DNA of 12,633 bases from Oleispira sp963933055 (lineage in GTDB: Bacteria > Pseudomonadota > Gammaproteobacteria > Pseudomonadales > Oceanobacteraceae): the NCBI GenBank assembly GCA_963933055.1, contig CAWVSY010000076.1, positions 1 through 12,633 of the forward strand, written 5' to 3'. Under the pieces are notes generated by a model that saw nothing but the letters and a program-made list of their open reading frames with translations, ran no database searches and was not told the DNA's origin. Shown here in pieces: positions 1-7,057 of the stretch. Position numbers and translations under genes: made by a program. The number at the start of each line of letters is the position of its first letter. The stretch's first letter is position 1.

Positions 1-9
1 CATATAAAA

Positions 10-786
10 TTAAGCCATTATATGGTGACCAGCATCAACAAATAACTGGCTTCCCGTTTGGCTAGAAGCCCAGTCACTGATTAAGAAAGCGGTTAATCGC
101 CCAACATCTTCTGGCTTACCTAAACGATGCAAGGGAGAACGTGCTACAGCATCGTCCATCAGATCATCAAAATCGGTAATACCCGAACCTGCGCGAGTAG
201 GCATTGGACCAGGAGAAACGGAGTGCACTCGTATTCCACTAGCGCCTAATTCTGCTGCCATGTAGCGAACCGAACTTTCTAAAGCCGCTTTAATTGGCCC
301 CATAATACCGTAGTTGTTTACAACTTTTTCTGAACCATAATAAGTCATGGTAATAAGCGTGCCACCATTATCCTTCATTTGCGCTTCTGCTAGACGTGCT
401 GTTCTTATAAATGAATGACATGAAATATCCATTGCTAAAGAAAACCCAGAAGATGATGAATCAACCAAACGACCATGTAATTCATCTAATGGAGACCATG
501 CAATCGAATGAATAACAAAATCAATCGTACCCCATTGTGTTTTTGCCTGTTCAAAAACAGCTTCAAGCTCATCTGCTTTACTAACATCACAGGGCAAAAA
601 CAGTGTCGTCGCTAATTTATCAGCAAGTGGCTCAACATACGGTTTGGCTTTTTCATTTAAATAAGTAACGCAAAGTTCCGCCCCCAGCTGACTTAACACT
701 TCTGCAATTCCATAAGCAATTGAGTGACTATTTGCAATACCTAATACAATGCCACGTTTACCTTCCAATGATAGGGGGATGCTCAT
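10..786 (-). CDS. fabI: Enoyl-[acyl-carrier-protein] reductase, FabI type (SDR superfamily)
   Basis: This 258-residue protein should catalyse the last step of each fatty-acid elongation cycle, NAD(P)H-dependent reduction of trans-2-enoyl-ACP, in the cytoplasm. FabI hallmarks are visible: the cofactor loop GIANSHSIAYGIA (residues 16-28), IHSIAWSP (92-99), and the FabI-type active site with Tyr149 and Tyr159-x6-Lys166, equivalent to E. coli Tyr146, Tyr156 and Lys163. The Tyr-x6-Lys spacing separates FabI from ordinary SDRs, which use Tyr-x3-Lys. SGITDF (201-206) matches the substrate-binding loop. Length is close to E. coli FabI (262 aa), but the C-terminus differs (ends GHHIMA). The start is supported by GGAG eight bases upstream of the ATG. 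It is transcribed divergently from the amidase. The motif HSIAWSPLDELHGR suggests a branch distinct from the E. coli enzyme, so this may be a second reductase rather than the sole housekeeping FabI. Confidence 0.88.
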   Translation of the reverse strand: MSIPLSLEGKRGIVLGIANSHSIAYGIAEVLSQLGAELCVTYLNEKAKPYVEPLADKLATTLFLPCDVSKADELEAVFEQAKTQWGTIDFVIHSIAWSPLDELHGRLVDSSSSGFSLAMDISCHSFIRTARLAEAQMKDNGGTLITMTYYGSEKVVNNYGIMGPIKAALESSVRYMAAELGASGIRVHSVSPGPMPTRAGSGITDFDDLMDDAVARSPLHRLGKPEDVGRLTAFLISDWASSQTGSQLFVDAGHHIMA

Positions 787-1043
787 TTATAGACTCCATA
801 AAGTTCGTATTTTTAAATATTGTCTTTAAAGATACCAACCATACAAGTCGGAAGTATTATGTATTTGTGACAATTAAATGAATAGTGATTCTGGATATTC
901 TAATACTTCACACTGAATTATTGGCGTCGATTCACCCCTCATACCGCTTGCATATTCACATAACTCACCATAAGTTATATCGATAAAGACCTATATAAAA
1001 ACAATAATAAATACGCTATCAAAATGTGAATGGGAAACCTGCG
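787..1043. promoter_or_regulatory. Divergent intergenic promoter region between fabI and the amidase gene
   Basis: No gene is seen in this AT-rich stretch, which must hold promoters for both flanking genes. On the minus strand GGAG near 793-796 is the fabI ribosome-binding site, and TCTTTAAAGA (823-832) is a perfect 10-bp palindrome in the likely promoter zone. On the plus side an inverted pair ATAACT (960-965) and AGTTAT (973-978), spacer 7, could be an operator for the amidase operon. A possible -35, TTGCAT, lies at 948-953, but no convincing -10 stands at the right distance. I see no riboswitch or terminator. Confidence 0.35.
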
Positions 1044-2531
1044 ATGAACGACTTTATAGTTAATAGCATGACAAATGATGCAATGGGCAATGGTGACGCT
1101 ACTGAACTCGCTAAAAGAATTGCAGACAAAGAGGTCAGTAGCGCAGAAGTAGTCGACGCTGCTATTACACGAGCGGAATTAGCCAACCAAAAACTGAACG
1201 CCATCGTTAGCAGCTCTTTTGATTTAGCCTGCGAAAAAGCCCGCCAACATGTTAAAAGTACCGAGACCAATAATACTAATAAAGGCGCTTTCGCGGCTAT
1301 TCCTACGTTCGTGAAAGATAATACAGACGTAAAAGGACTGCCTACTTTATTCGGCAGCCGCGCAGTTGCCAATAGACCCGCGAAAGGCAATGCCGAATTC
1401 ACCGACCAAATGCTATCAACCGGCTTAACCATTATCGGCAAAAGCACACTGCCTGAATTTGGCATTCCACCCACAACAGAATCTCTGGCCCATGGCGCGA
1501 CTTGCAACCCTTGGAATATTAACCATTCAAGCGGTGGTTCATCCGGTGGGTCTGCCGCCTTAGTTGCCGCAGGTGTCGTCCCTATCGCTCATGGTAATGA
1601 CGGTGGAGGTTCAATTCGCATTCCTGCAGCCTGCTGTGGATTAGTCGGCTTAAAACCGACACGAAATCGTTTGGTGAACATGCAAGGCACCGATAATTTG
1701 CCGATTAATGTCGGCCACGAAGGTGTCATTACACGCAGCGTTCGAGATACCGCACTGTTTATGGCTGAAGCCGAAAAGCATTTTCGTAATAACAAACTGG
1801 TCGAACTTGGTCATGTGCAAAACCCAGGTAAAAAGCGCTTACGTATTGGCTTAATTACAGGCGCATTAAAAGGCATCAGCGTTCAGAATGATGTACAGCG
1901 TACGTTAAATGAAACGGGATTATTATGTGAGAACCTAGGTCATCGCGTTGAAGAAGTTGCCTTCCCATTTGAAGATCAAATAGCGGACGACTTTATTACT
2001 TATTACTCCTTCTTATTTTTCTCAATTCATCGCTTTGGAAAATTCGTAATTGGCCCAGGTTTTGATAGCTCTAAAGTAGAAAAGCTGTGTGCTCACCTTA
2101 GCCGCAACTTTGTTGGCAATATCGGAAAACTTCCTTTTGCAATGCGACGCTTAAAAAATACCATTAACATCACCCGTCAATTGCACAAACATTACGACGT
2201 ATTGTTATGCCCGACACTTTCATCGGCGGCGCCTAAAAATAACTACCTACTTAACCAAGCGCTGCCTGCTAGTACCATGGTCAACAACATGACAAATTTC
2301 GCCCCTTTTGCAGCCTTGCAAAATATTACTGGCGAACCTGCAATTTCATTACCCATGGGCACAAGCGATAATCAGCTACCCATTGGTATGCAATTCTCAG
2401 CAAGTTATGGTGAAGATAAAATACTACTGGAACTCGCTTACGAGCTTGAAGAAGCGAAAGCCTGGAAACACATTCACGAGCAAGTTGCGAAAAAGAAAAC
2501 CAGAAAAACAACACAAAAATCGATTGCTTAA
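1044..2531 (+). CDS. Amidase-signature family hydrolase
   Basis: A 495-residue amidase-signature enzyme that hydrolyses an amide (C-N) bond; the substrate cannot be read from sequence. The Ser-cisSer-Lys triad is complete: Lys91 in PTFVKDNTD, cis-Ser166 in the GGSSGGSAA glycine-serine loop, and nucleophile Ser190 in GNDGGGSIRIPAA. The 24-residue gap between the two serines equals that in fatty acid amide hydrolase (Ser217/Ser241). The HGNDGGGSIRIPAACCGLVGLKP block resembles 6-aminohexanoate-cyclic-dimer hydrolase and related broad-range amidases more than GatA; no GatB/GatC neighbours are present. There is no signal peptide, and the C-terminus is a lysine-rich tail. I chose the ATG at 1044 because GGGA sits eight bases upstream; an in-frame GTG at 1026 would add six residues but has no ribosome-binding site. 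The SDR locus follows 49 bases downstream on the same strand, probably in one operon. Confidence 0.85.
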   Translation: MNDFIVNSMTNDAMGNGDATELAKRIADKEVSSAEVVDAAITRAELANQKLNAIVSSSFDLACEKARQHVKSTETNNTNKGAFAAIPTFVKDNTDVKGLPTLFGSRAVANRPAKGNAEFTDQMLSTGLTIIGKSTLPEFGIPPTTESLAHGATCNPWNINHSSGGSSGGSAALVAAGVVPIAHGNDGGGSIRIPAACCGLVGLKPTRNRLVNMQGTDNLPINVGHEGVITRSVRDTALFMAEAEKHFRNNKLVELGHVQNPGKKRLRIGLITGALKGISVQNDVQRTLNETGLLCENLGHRVEEVAFPFEDQIADDFITYYSFLFFSIHRFGKFVIGPGFDSSKVEKLCAHLSRNFVGNIGKLPFAMRRLKNTINITRQLHKHYDVLLCPTLSSAAPKNNYLLNQALPASTMVNNMTNFAPFAALQNITGEPAISLPMGTSDNQLPIGMQFSASYGEDKILLELAYELEEAKAWKHIHEQVAKKKTRKTTQKSIA

Positions 2532-2580
2532 AACTACTTAATCAAAAAATAAAAGCAGATAAAAAGGCCGCTATTAGATA

Positions 2581-3009
2581 ATGAAAAAACTTGGTGCACG
2601 CAGCAGTACAAACGATGTTTTACAAGACAAAGACCTCACCGGAAGAACCATTGTTATTACAGGTTCAAACTGTGGTATTGGTTTTGAAACCGCGCAAGCA
2701 TTAGCGGGCGCTGGGGCTAAAATTATTTTTGCTTGTCGTAATATCGAAAAAGGAGAAGACGCGTTACGTCGCTGCCAGGCCTTACACCCTAATAGTGAAC
2801 TAGCCTTTTTCTCCCTAGACCTTGCGTCAGCAGATAGCATTAAACGCTTCAGCACTGAAGTAAAAGACGAAACCATCGATACACTGATCTGCAATGCGGG
2901 CTTGGTACCTACAAGCTACCAAGAAACACAAGAAGGTTTAGAAATGACCGTAGGCGTATGCCACTTCGGTCACTTTTTACTGACTCAACTTTTATTGCCT
3001 CGCTCTTAA
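2581..3009 (+). pseudogene. Short-chain dehydrogenase/reductase, N-terminal part of a frameshifted gene
   Basis: This is the Rossmann half of a retinol-dehydrogenase-like SDR. The cofactor motif TGSNCGIG is at residues 27-34 and NAG at 105-107; the frame then runs to GHFLLTQLLLP and stops at TAA 3007-3009. Homologues continue straight on to the catalytic Ser and Tyr-x3-Lys, which here lie in another frame (next entry), so about one base has been lost near 2990-3005. A second defect is that the catalytic-tetrad Asn, normally in the motif NHLGHF, is Cys127 here (VCHFGHF). The ATG at 2581 has only a distant AAGG about 14 bases upstream, so translation may be weak or coupled to the amidase. A sequencing error could mimic the frameshift but would not explain the Cys. 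Confidence 0.75.
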
Positions 3010-3539
3010 AAGCAAAAGCACTAACTGGAAAAGCACCACGTGTCGTCATGGTTTCTAGTGAATCTCATAGAATGCCACTGAAACTTAATTTCAATAAATT
3101 TCCGCTAAAGAAAACCGATACGTTTTTTCCATTTATGGCTTATGGCCAAGCCAAATTATGCAATGCGCTGTTTGCTAACGAGTTACAACGTCGCTATCAA
3201 AATCAAGGCATCACGGCTTGCTCGCTCCACCCAGGTGCATTGATTACCACCAGCTTTGGCCGTGACTCGGGCTTTTTATCGCTACTGTTTAAAGTCGTCA
3301 GCCCATTAACCAAAAACCCAAATCAAGGCGCAGCAACCACAGTGTATTGTGCGAGTCATGAAAATACGGCTGAGTTAGCAGGAAAATACTTCTCTCATTG
3401 CAAACCTTCACGCAGTACTAAAGAAGCGAATAACCCTGAGACTGCGAAAAAGTTATGGGAAATGAGTGAAGCCTGGATGAAAGGGCTTAAAATATCAACA
3501 GTAAAAGCAACAACAAAAGAAGCTACTGAATGTGCTTAA
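2958..3539 (+). pseudogene. Short-chain dehydrogenase/reductase, C-terminal part of the same frameshifted gene
   Basis: This frame carries the catalytic half of the SDR: VVMVSSESH with the active-site Ser, the Tyr-x3-Lys motif YGQAK, the HPG turn after the active site, and a normal-looking C-terminus ending ECA. Family homology begins only around 2990-3000 (LLKAKALTGKAPR). The ATG at 2958 opens the frame upstream of that point, but the first dozen residues are an out-of-frame reading of the N-terminal half and are not SDR-like. With the two frames joined, the product would be about 318 residues, normal for this family. Its last 30 codons plus about 60 bases downstream have a decayed second copy at 9752-9917. 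Ser, Tyr and Lys are all intact, so the frameshift is either recent or an assembly error. Confidence 0.75.
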
Positions 3540-3557
3540 TGTCGTAATAATTTGACA
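3540..3557 (+). promoter_or_regulatory. Operator O1 of hip module 1 (imperfect dyad)
   Basis: TGTCGTAATAATTTGACA matches the strong dyad at 3580-3597 at 14 of 18 positions and starts exactly 40 bases before it. It overlaps the -35 hexamer TTGACA (3552-3557), so a bound HipB-like repressor would block RNA polymerase. Binding by the module 1 HipB is inferred from the arrangement. Confidence 0.5.
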
Positions 3558-3580
3558 AAATTAAACTTTAATACCAGAAT
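3552..3580 (+). promoter_or_regulatory. Promoter of hipBA module 1
   Basis: A perfect -35 TTGACA (3552-3557) is followed after 17 bases by CAGAAT (3575-3580), a four-of-six match to the -10 consensus. The start of transcription would fall near 3587, giving a leader of about 24 bases before the ATG at 3611. The promoter is sandwiched between operators O1 and O2, the usual autoregulatory layout of hipBA. Confidence 0.6.
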
Positions 3581-3605
3581 GTCGTAATAGTACGACATTT
3601 GGTAT
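3571..3605 (+). promoter_or_regulatory. Operator O2 of hip module 1 (perfect 9-bp dyad with outer arms)
   Basis: AATGTCGTA (3578-3586) and TACGACATT (3591-3599) are perfect inverted arms around ATAG. Outer arms ATACC (3571-3575) and GGTAT (3601-3605) extend the symmetry with a one-base offset. The dyad covers the -10 box and start of transcription. It is the expected binding site for the HTH antitoxin encoded just downstream. Confidence 0.65.
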
Positions 3606-3610
3606 CCGTA

Positions 3611-3871
3611 ATGAAAGATTCAGCACTCGTTGATATAGGGCTAAAGCTTAAAGAAATCCGTAAGCGTCGCGGTCTAACCCAGCAACAAGCAGCTATCAAA
3701 GCATCAATTCTTCGCCAAGATGTTTCTAAAATTGAAAGTGGGAGTTTTGTTGGAGCAATATCAACCCTCAACAAATACCTACAGTTTTCAGGCTTACAAC
3801 TTACCAGCCAAGCTCTGCCTAGCCAATTTGTTCAGCTTGATGATTTGAAGTCGGTATTTGATGATGAATAA
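3611..3871 (+). CDS. hipB: HipB-like antitoxin, XRE-family HTH (module 1)
   Basis: An 86-residue DNA-binding protein with one XRE-type helix-turn-helix (about residues 11-65: LKEIRKRRGLTQQQAA, then the recognition-helix region SILRQDVSKIESG) and an acidic tail ending FDDE. In HipBA systems the HipB dimer represses its own operon and, by binding HipA, restrains the kinase. The dyad operators at 3540-3605 are the likely target. I start it at the ATG at 3611; an in-frame TTG at 3599 lies inside the operator and has no ribosome-binding site. The stop codon overlaps the start of the HipA gene by 11 bases, indicating translational coupling. Family membership is secure from the HTH and the HipA neighbour; direct binding is inferred. 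Confidence 0.85.
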   Translation: MKDSALVDIGLKLKEIRKRRGLTQQQAAIKASILRQDVSKIESGSFVGAISTLNKYLQFSGLQLTSQALPSQFVQLDDLKSVFDDE

Positions 3872-5054
3872 ACTACCAGAGCGTATTCGTCATGTTGAAG
3901 TGAGTTCTTTTTCTGAGGCTACTGGGTCATTGTCTCAACCCTCCCAGTTCACTTTCCAATACACGGGTAACCAGCCTGTGTCTTTAACAATGAATACAAG
4001 AGATGAACCCTACCACTACGGCTCTCTGCATCCAGCTTTTACCCAAAATCTGCCAGAAGGTTATGTACGCCAATATATTTATGAAAAACTTCAGCGTCAT
4101 GCCCATGTTAATGATCTCTACCTTCTAGCCTTACAAGGAGACAAAGGTATTGGGCATTTGTCGTATGCGTCAGAACTTGCACATATCGATGAAGATCAAT
4201 TCTCTCTTACCGACATTCTTAGTTGGAATAAACAAGAATCTCTATTCCCGCAGTTGCTAGATCGTTATTACCTAAGTGGTTTGCTCGCAGGTGTGCAACC
4301 TAAAGTAATGGTACCAATCTCTGGTCGTACGGCAATTCATCAAAATGATGTCATCGTTAAAACGTTTGATGAAGAATATGACCTACTCACCGTCAATGAA
4401 TATGTGTGTATGAGCGCAGCCAAAGCTGCAGGCTTAGCTCCGCCTAACTTTTGGTTATCAGACGACCATAAATGTTTTGTGATTGAGCGCTTTGATATTG
4501 TTAATGGACAGCAAATGGCCGTTGAAGATTTCACCGTACTCATGGGGAAATCAAACAACGAAAAGTACACTTCTAAATATGAAACGTTATTAAAAGCCGT
4601 CAGAATATTTACAGGTTCACAAGCGGAAGTTGAAAGAGCTTATCGCTACATTGTATTTAATTGCTTAATTGGTAATGGCGATGCTCATCTTAAGAATTTT
4701 TCTATCATGTATGATATTGATAGAGAAAATATTGTAATGACTCCACCTTACGATATTACCCATACGCTTATTTATCCAACGATAGATAACAAGCTTGCGC
4801 TAAAAATGGATGACAGTAAGGCCTTCCCAGATTACAAAACCTTAAGAAAGTTTGGTGAGAGTTTTGGCATTAAAAAATGCAGCGAGATTATTGAAAAAAC
4901 CGCTGCAAGCATTAGTGATTACATTAATAATTCTGCTGAAATAAGCATAATGGAAGGTCTAAAAGAATCGATAGAGAGATCTTTAGCTCAGGCGAAAACC
5001 GGAACTTTCAGCAGAACGGGCTATCGCCATGATAAACATCGAAAATTTGAATAA
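3861..5054 (+). CDS. hipA: HipA-family Ser/Thr kinase toxin (module 1)
   Basis: A 397-residue HipA-fold kinase. E. coli HipA phosphorylates glutamyl-tRNA synthetase and halts translation; the target of this one is unknown. The N-terminal HipA domain (about 30-100, with TMNTRDEPY and NLPEGYVRQYI) precedes the kinase. The ATP loop is LLAGVQPK (141-148), the ATP lysine is probably Lys167 (VIVKTF), ERFD is at 209-212, the catalytic loop is GDAHLKNF with Asp274 and Asn279, and the metal Asp298 is in PPYDI. The core is therefore intact, but the position of the autophosphorylated Ser150 of E. coli HipA is Leu141, with a serine only at 139. The start is ATG 3861 (or ATG 3864), overlapping hipB. It converges on module 2 with a 14-base gap. 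It is full length, so it is not the split HipS/HipT form. Confidence 0.85.
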   Translation: MMNKLPERIRHVEVSSFSEATGSLSQPSQFTFQYTGNQPVSLTMNTRDEPYHYGSLHPAFTQNLPEGYVRQYIYEKLQRHAHVNDLYLLALQGDKGIGHLSYASELAHIDEDQFSLTDILSWNKQESLFPQLLDRYYLSGLLAGVQPKVMVPISGRTAIHQNDVIVKTFDEEYDLLTVNEYVCMSAAKAAGLAPPNFWLSDDHKCFVIERFDIVNGQQMAVEDFTVLMGKSNNEKYTSKYETLLKAVRIFTGSQAEVERAYRYIVFNCLIGNGDAHLKNFSIMYDIDRENIVMTPPYDITHTLIYPTIDNKLALKMDDSKAFPDYKTLRKFGESFGIKKCSEIIEKTAASISDYINNSAEISIMEGLKESIERSLAQAKTGTFSRTGYRHDKHRKFE

Positions 5055-5068
5055 AATCTTGGGCCAAC

Positions 5069-6370
5069 TCAGCGAGCGATATTCAACCTAAGAGTATCCA
5101 TCACGTGAACTCGCTGGCTCTCTGAAACCCCAGCTTCAATCATGCGCTCATTAATATTCAATACAGCATCTTTAACTTGGTCAAATATTTCAGGTAGTTG
5201 CTTAATTAATACAGTCGAGTGAGAAACCGCTGCCTCAAAATCATTGTAAACAAAGTCGTCCCTTTTGCCATTTATCGTAAGTTGATGGCGCTCTACCCAC
5301 GGAGATCCTGGTTTGTAGCTATAAGCGATATCAAAAGCAGGCGACAATGCCCATTTACCATCGTTATAAATAAACCCGAAATTCTTAGTATGATCATCGT
5401 GATTTCTTGCCAGCACATTAAAAATCATTCGGCGAATTAACTGTAATGCGTCAGACAGAGGAAGCTTTAAAGTCCTCATCACTGATAGCATTTGCTCATA
5501 ACTGTAACTGCCCGCTTTCTTAAAATCCGCATGATCCATCGCGCATAAACTTTGGTAATGAATTTTATTACCGTCAATACGATCAAAGCGTTTTGTCATA
5601 AAGTGGGCTCGTCCACTCTCTTCTAATAATTCACAGGGCATCATATCAATGCCAGCATCAACAGCCGCTAAATAATAAGCGTATTCAAGTCGCCCGTAAC
5701 CCTGCGGATCACCAAAAACTTCTGAACGACTTGATCGCTCTTTTACGCCATCGAACTTAATTAGATAATGCTCAAACCCTTTAGGAAGTTTTCTTTGCCC
5801 AGAAAGAATGGTATCTCTACTTTCGTTAATACCAATAACGGCCTTGGCTCGGGCTCCCCCTGCTGAAGTACCGACCAATAAAATTTCGGCTAAGCCTTCA
5901 TCAGAAACATCGGCCTTCATATTATTTCTAATATCCAAAACGCTTTGCGCTAAATTAAGCAACTCATCCAGCTCAATATTGTCAGGGCCAGATTCTTTAA
6001 TTAAGGCAGGCTTATACTCCAATGCCCCCATACCTCTTGAGCCCGTATACATAAGTCTTTCCAGTGAAGAGAACTCATGGGATTGACGGCCATTACGAGC
6101 AAGCCAAGCATCAATAATCGAATTACCAAAATCATCAGGTAGTGTATCGGCTAATGCGCTCGGTAGACCCTTATACGTTTCCCAAGGTAAGTGCGGGAAA
6201 GAAAATATCTGATCGGTTAATGGCAGCTTTAAAGGCGAAATAGAAAATCCACTCTTTAGCCATTCAGGAGCATATTCAAAAGAAGTTACTTTTGTCTCAG
6301 GGTCATACAGTACTGCCCCAACAAGATGACCGTCTAAATGCACCGTTCCATAATTAGTAGGCTCTACCAT
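5069..6370 (-). CDS. hipA: HipA-family Ser/Thr kinase toxin (module 2)
   Basis: A 433-residue HipA-family kinase, near the length of E. coli HipA (440). The N-terminal domain (about 5-120) has the PLKLPL and LPSALADTLPDDFG signatures. In the kinase part, the loop GTSAGGARAK (167-176) holds Ser169, which aligns with E. coli autophosphorylation site Ser150. The ATP lysine is probably Lys205 (YLIKFD), TKRFDR is at 259-264, the catalytic loop HDDHTKNF carries Asp325 and Asn330, and the metal Asp347 is in SPAFDI. All core residues are present, so an active kinase is expected; the substrate is unknown. It starts inside the end of the upstream antitoxin gene (ATGGTAG, 7-base overlap), a strong sign of coupled translation. 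The GTSAGGARAK loop sets it apart from module 1. Confidence 0.87.
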   Translation of the reverse strand: MVEPTNYGTVHLDGHLVGAVLYDPETKVTSFEYAPEWLKSGFSISPLKLPLTDQIFSFPHLPWETYKGLPSALADTLPDDFGNSIIDAWLARNGRQSHEFSSLERLMYTGSRGMGALEYKPALIKESGPDNIELDELLNLAQSVLDIRNNMKADVSDEGLAEILLVGTSAGGARAKAVIGINESRDTILSGQRKLPKGFEHYLIKFDGVKERSSRSEVFGDPQGYGRLEYAYYLAAVDAGIDMMPCELLEESGRAHFMTKRFDRIDGNKIHYQSLCAMDHADFKKAGSYSYEQMLSVMRTLKLPLSDALQLIRRMIFNVLARNHDDHTKNFGFIYNDGKWALSPAFDIAYSYKPGSPWVERHQLTINGKRDDFVYNDFEAAVSHSTVLIKQLPEIFDQVKDAVLNINERMIEAGVSESQRVHVMDTLRLNIAR

Positions 6371-6720
6371 TCGAGTTCATCCTCATCAGCATTCTTGCCT
6401 GTACTGCGGCCAGTGTTAGTAGTGGTTGAGGATGTAACCCTCTTGCGAGATTTACCCTTGCTACTGACAATCTGCATAGGGCTTAGCTTTTGTTGAGGAA
6501 CAGCCGCGACAATACTATCTAACAGACCTAAGACTTCTAAAATCGAAAATAAGGCCCCAGCACCCACACCCTCTTTGCCAGCAACAATTCGAAGGTAGGT
6601 AGATTTAGAAATCCCCGCCTCTTGCACTAATTCGTCTTGCTGAATGCCCTTTGAAATCCTTATGGATTCAATCCGGGCACCCAAGGTAAGTAGGGCTTTT
6701 TCAGCAATAGGTTTTGTCAT
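6364..6720 (-). CDS. hipB: HipB-like antitoxin, XRE-family HTH with long disordered tail (module 2)
   Basis: A 118-residue antitoxin. The HTH spans about residues 14-68 (IESIRISKGIQQDELVQEAG, then ISKSTYLRIVAG). It is followed by a basic, Ser/Thr-rich and probably disordered stretch (about 88-109) and an acidic end DEDELEW. As recalled, E. coli HipB also ends in LEW, and its last Trp packs against HipA, so the same last residues at the end of a longer linker look functional. The ATG has AAGG ten bases upstream. A plausible promoter is -35 TTTAAT (6762-6767) and -10 TATGAA (6739-6744), 17 bases apart on the minus strand. Its presumed operators TCATATNTGA begin 20 bases before the start codon. 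It is transcribed divergently from module 3. Confidence 0.83.
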   Translation of the reverse strand: MTKPIAEKALLTLGARIESIRISKGIQQDELVQEAGISKSTYLRIVAGKEGVGAGALFSILEVLGLLDSIVAAVPQQKLSPMQIVSSKGKSRKRVTSSTTTNTGRSTGKNADEDELEW

Positions 6721-7057
6721 AATAGTAGGGCCTTAGTTTTCATATCTGACGACTTAGCCGTATTAAAGGCTATAACTAATCATATATGACGATTAATAAG
6801 AGCGCCACAGTGTCAGTGGGTTATACAGAACTTAAATCTTCATATTTGAAGCTTTAACGTAATTTAAACGCTTAAAGTGTCAAATATGATGAGTTAGGCT
6901 CTATATGAGTCACTAGCAAACTCTGTTCGTCTGACATATCGGCCACATATAGCTGAATCATAAGTTTTATCAGTTCAAATCAGCCAAAACACATTTACCA
7001 ATCAATAAATGATCACTATACTTACCATTAATTGCATATTTGGATGCCTCAGTGATC
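6721..7057. promoter_or_regulatory. Divergent control region between hip modules 2 and 3, with four TCATATNTGA operators
   Basis: No gene is seen. The 10-bp pseudo-palindrome TCATATNTGA occurs at 6740-6749 (TCATATCTGA), 6780-6789 (TCATATATGA, a perfect palindrome), 6840-6849 (TCATATTTGA) and, inverted, at 6880-6889 (TCAAATATGA). Start-to-start spacings are 40, 60 and 40 bases. A weaker fifth match, TCTATATGA, is at 6900-6908. The first copy overlaps the likely -10 of module 2, so these are best read as HipB operators. Whether the distal copies also affect module 3 is open. Positions 6910-6990 show nothing I can assign. Confidence 0.55.
6994..7022 (+). promoter_or_regulatory. Promoter of hipBA module 3
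   Basis: TTTACC (6994-6999) and TATACT (7017-7022) are separated by 17 bases and match the -35 and -10 consensus at four and five of six positions. Transcription would begin near 7029, about 29 bases before the ATG at 7058. This also argues against the upstream TTG at 7040 as start. Confidence 0.55.

Larger units (their letters stand above)
3450..3600 (+). repeat. Left copy of a degenerate long direct repeat (SDR 3' end plus double operator)
   Basis: This stretch is the last 30 SDR codons and the hip module 1 control region. It aligns with 9770-9917 at an offset of 6,320 bases. The first 39 bases match at 32 positions, all 90 coding bases at about 56 without gaps, and the next 20 bases at 18. 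CTTAATGTCGTAATA, which contains the SDR stop codon, is identical in both. After that, each copy has a second GTCGT-containing element, 40 bases further on here and about 41 in the other. All counts were made by eye. Confidence 0.6.

Noticed and set aside
1019..1507. Long minus-strand open frame opposite the amidase gene
   Set aside because: It mirrors the amidase coding sequence, has low-complexity Leu/Ser/Ala composition and no motifs; the plus-strand triad residues show which strand is coding.
2985..3010. Programmed -1 ribosomal frameshift joining the two SDR halves
   Set aside because: No X-XXY-YYZ slippery heptamer in the right register and no clear downstream stimulator; mutation or sequencing error is simpler.
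3540..3600. dif/Xer or integron attC site
   Set aside because: The dyads do not match dif or attC consensus as I know them, and they overlap a good promoter upstream of an HTH gene; operator is the better reading, although the copy at 9860-9917 keeps recombination open.
3599..3610. TTG at 3599 as the start of the module 1 antitoxin
   Set aside because: It lies inside the operator dyad and has no ribosome-binding site; the ATG at 3611 suits the promoter better.
3861..5054. Split HipBST-type system for module 1
   Set aside because: The kinase gene includes the full N-terminal HipA domain and no separate HipS-sized gene is present, so it is a normal HipBA pair despite the GVQPK loop.
7040..7057. 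TTG at 7040 as the start of the module 3 antitoxin
   Set aside because: It is only about 11 bases after the predicted transcription start and has no Shine-Dalgarno; ATG 7058 is preferred.
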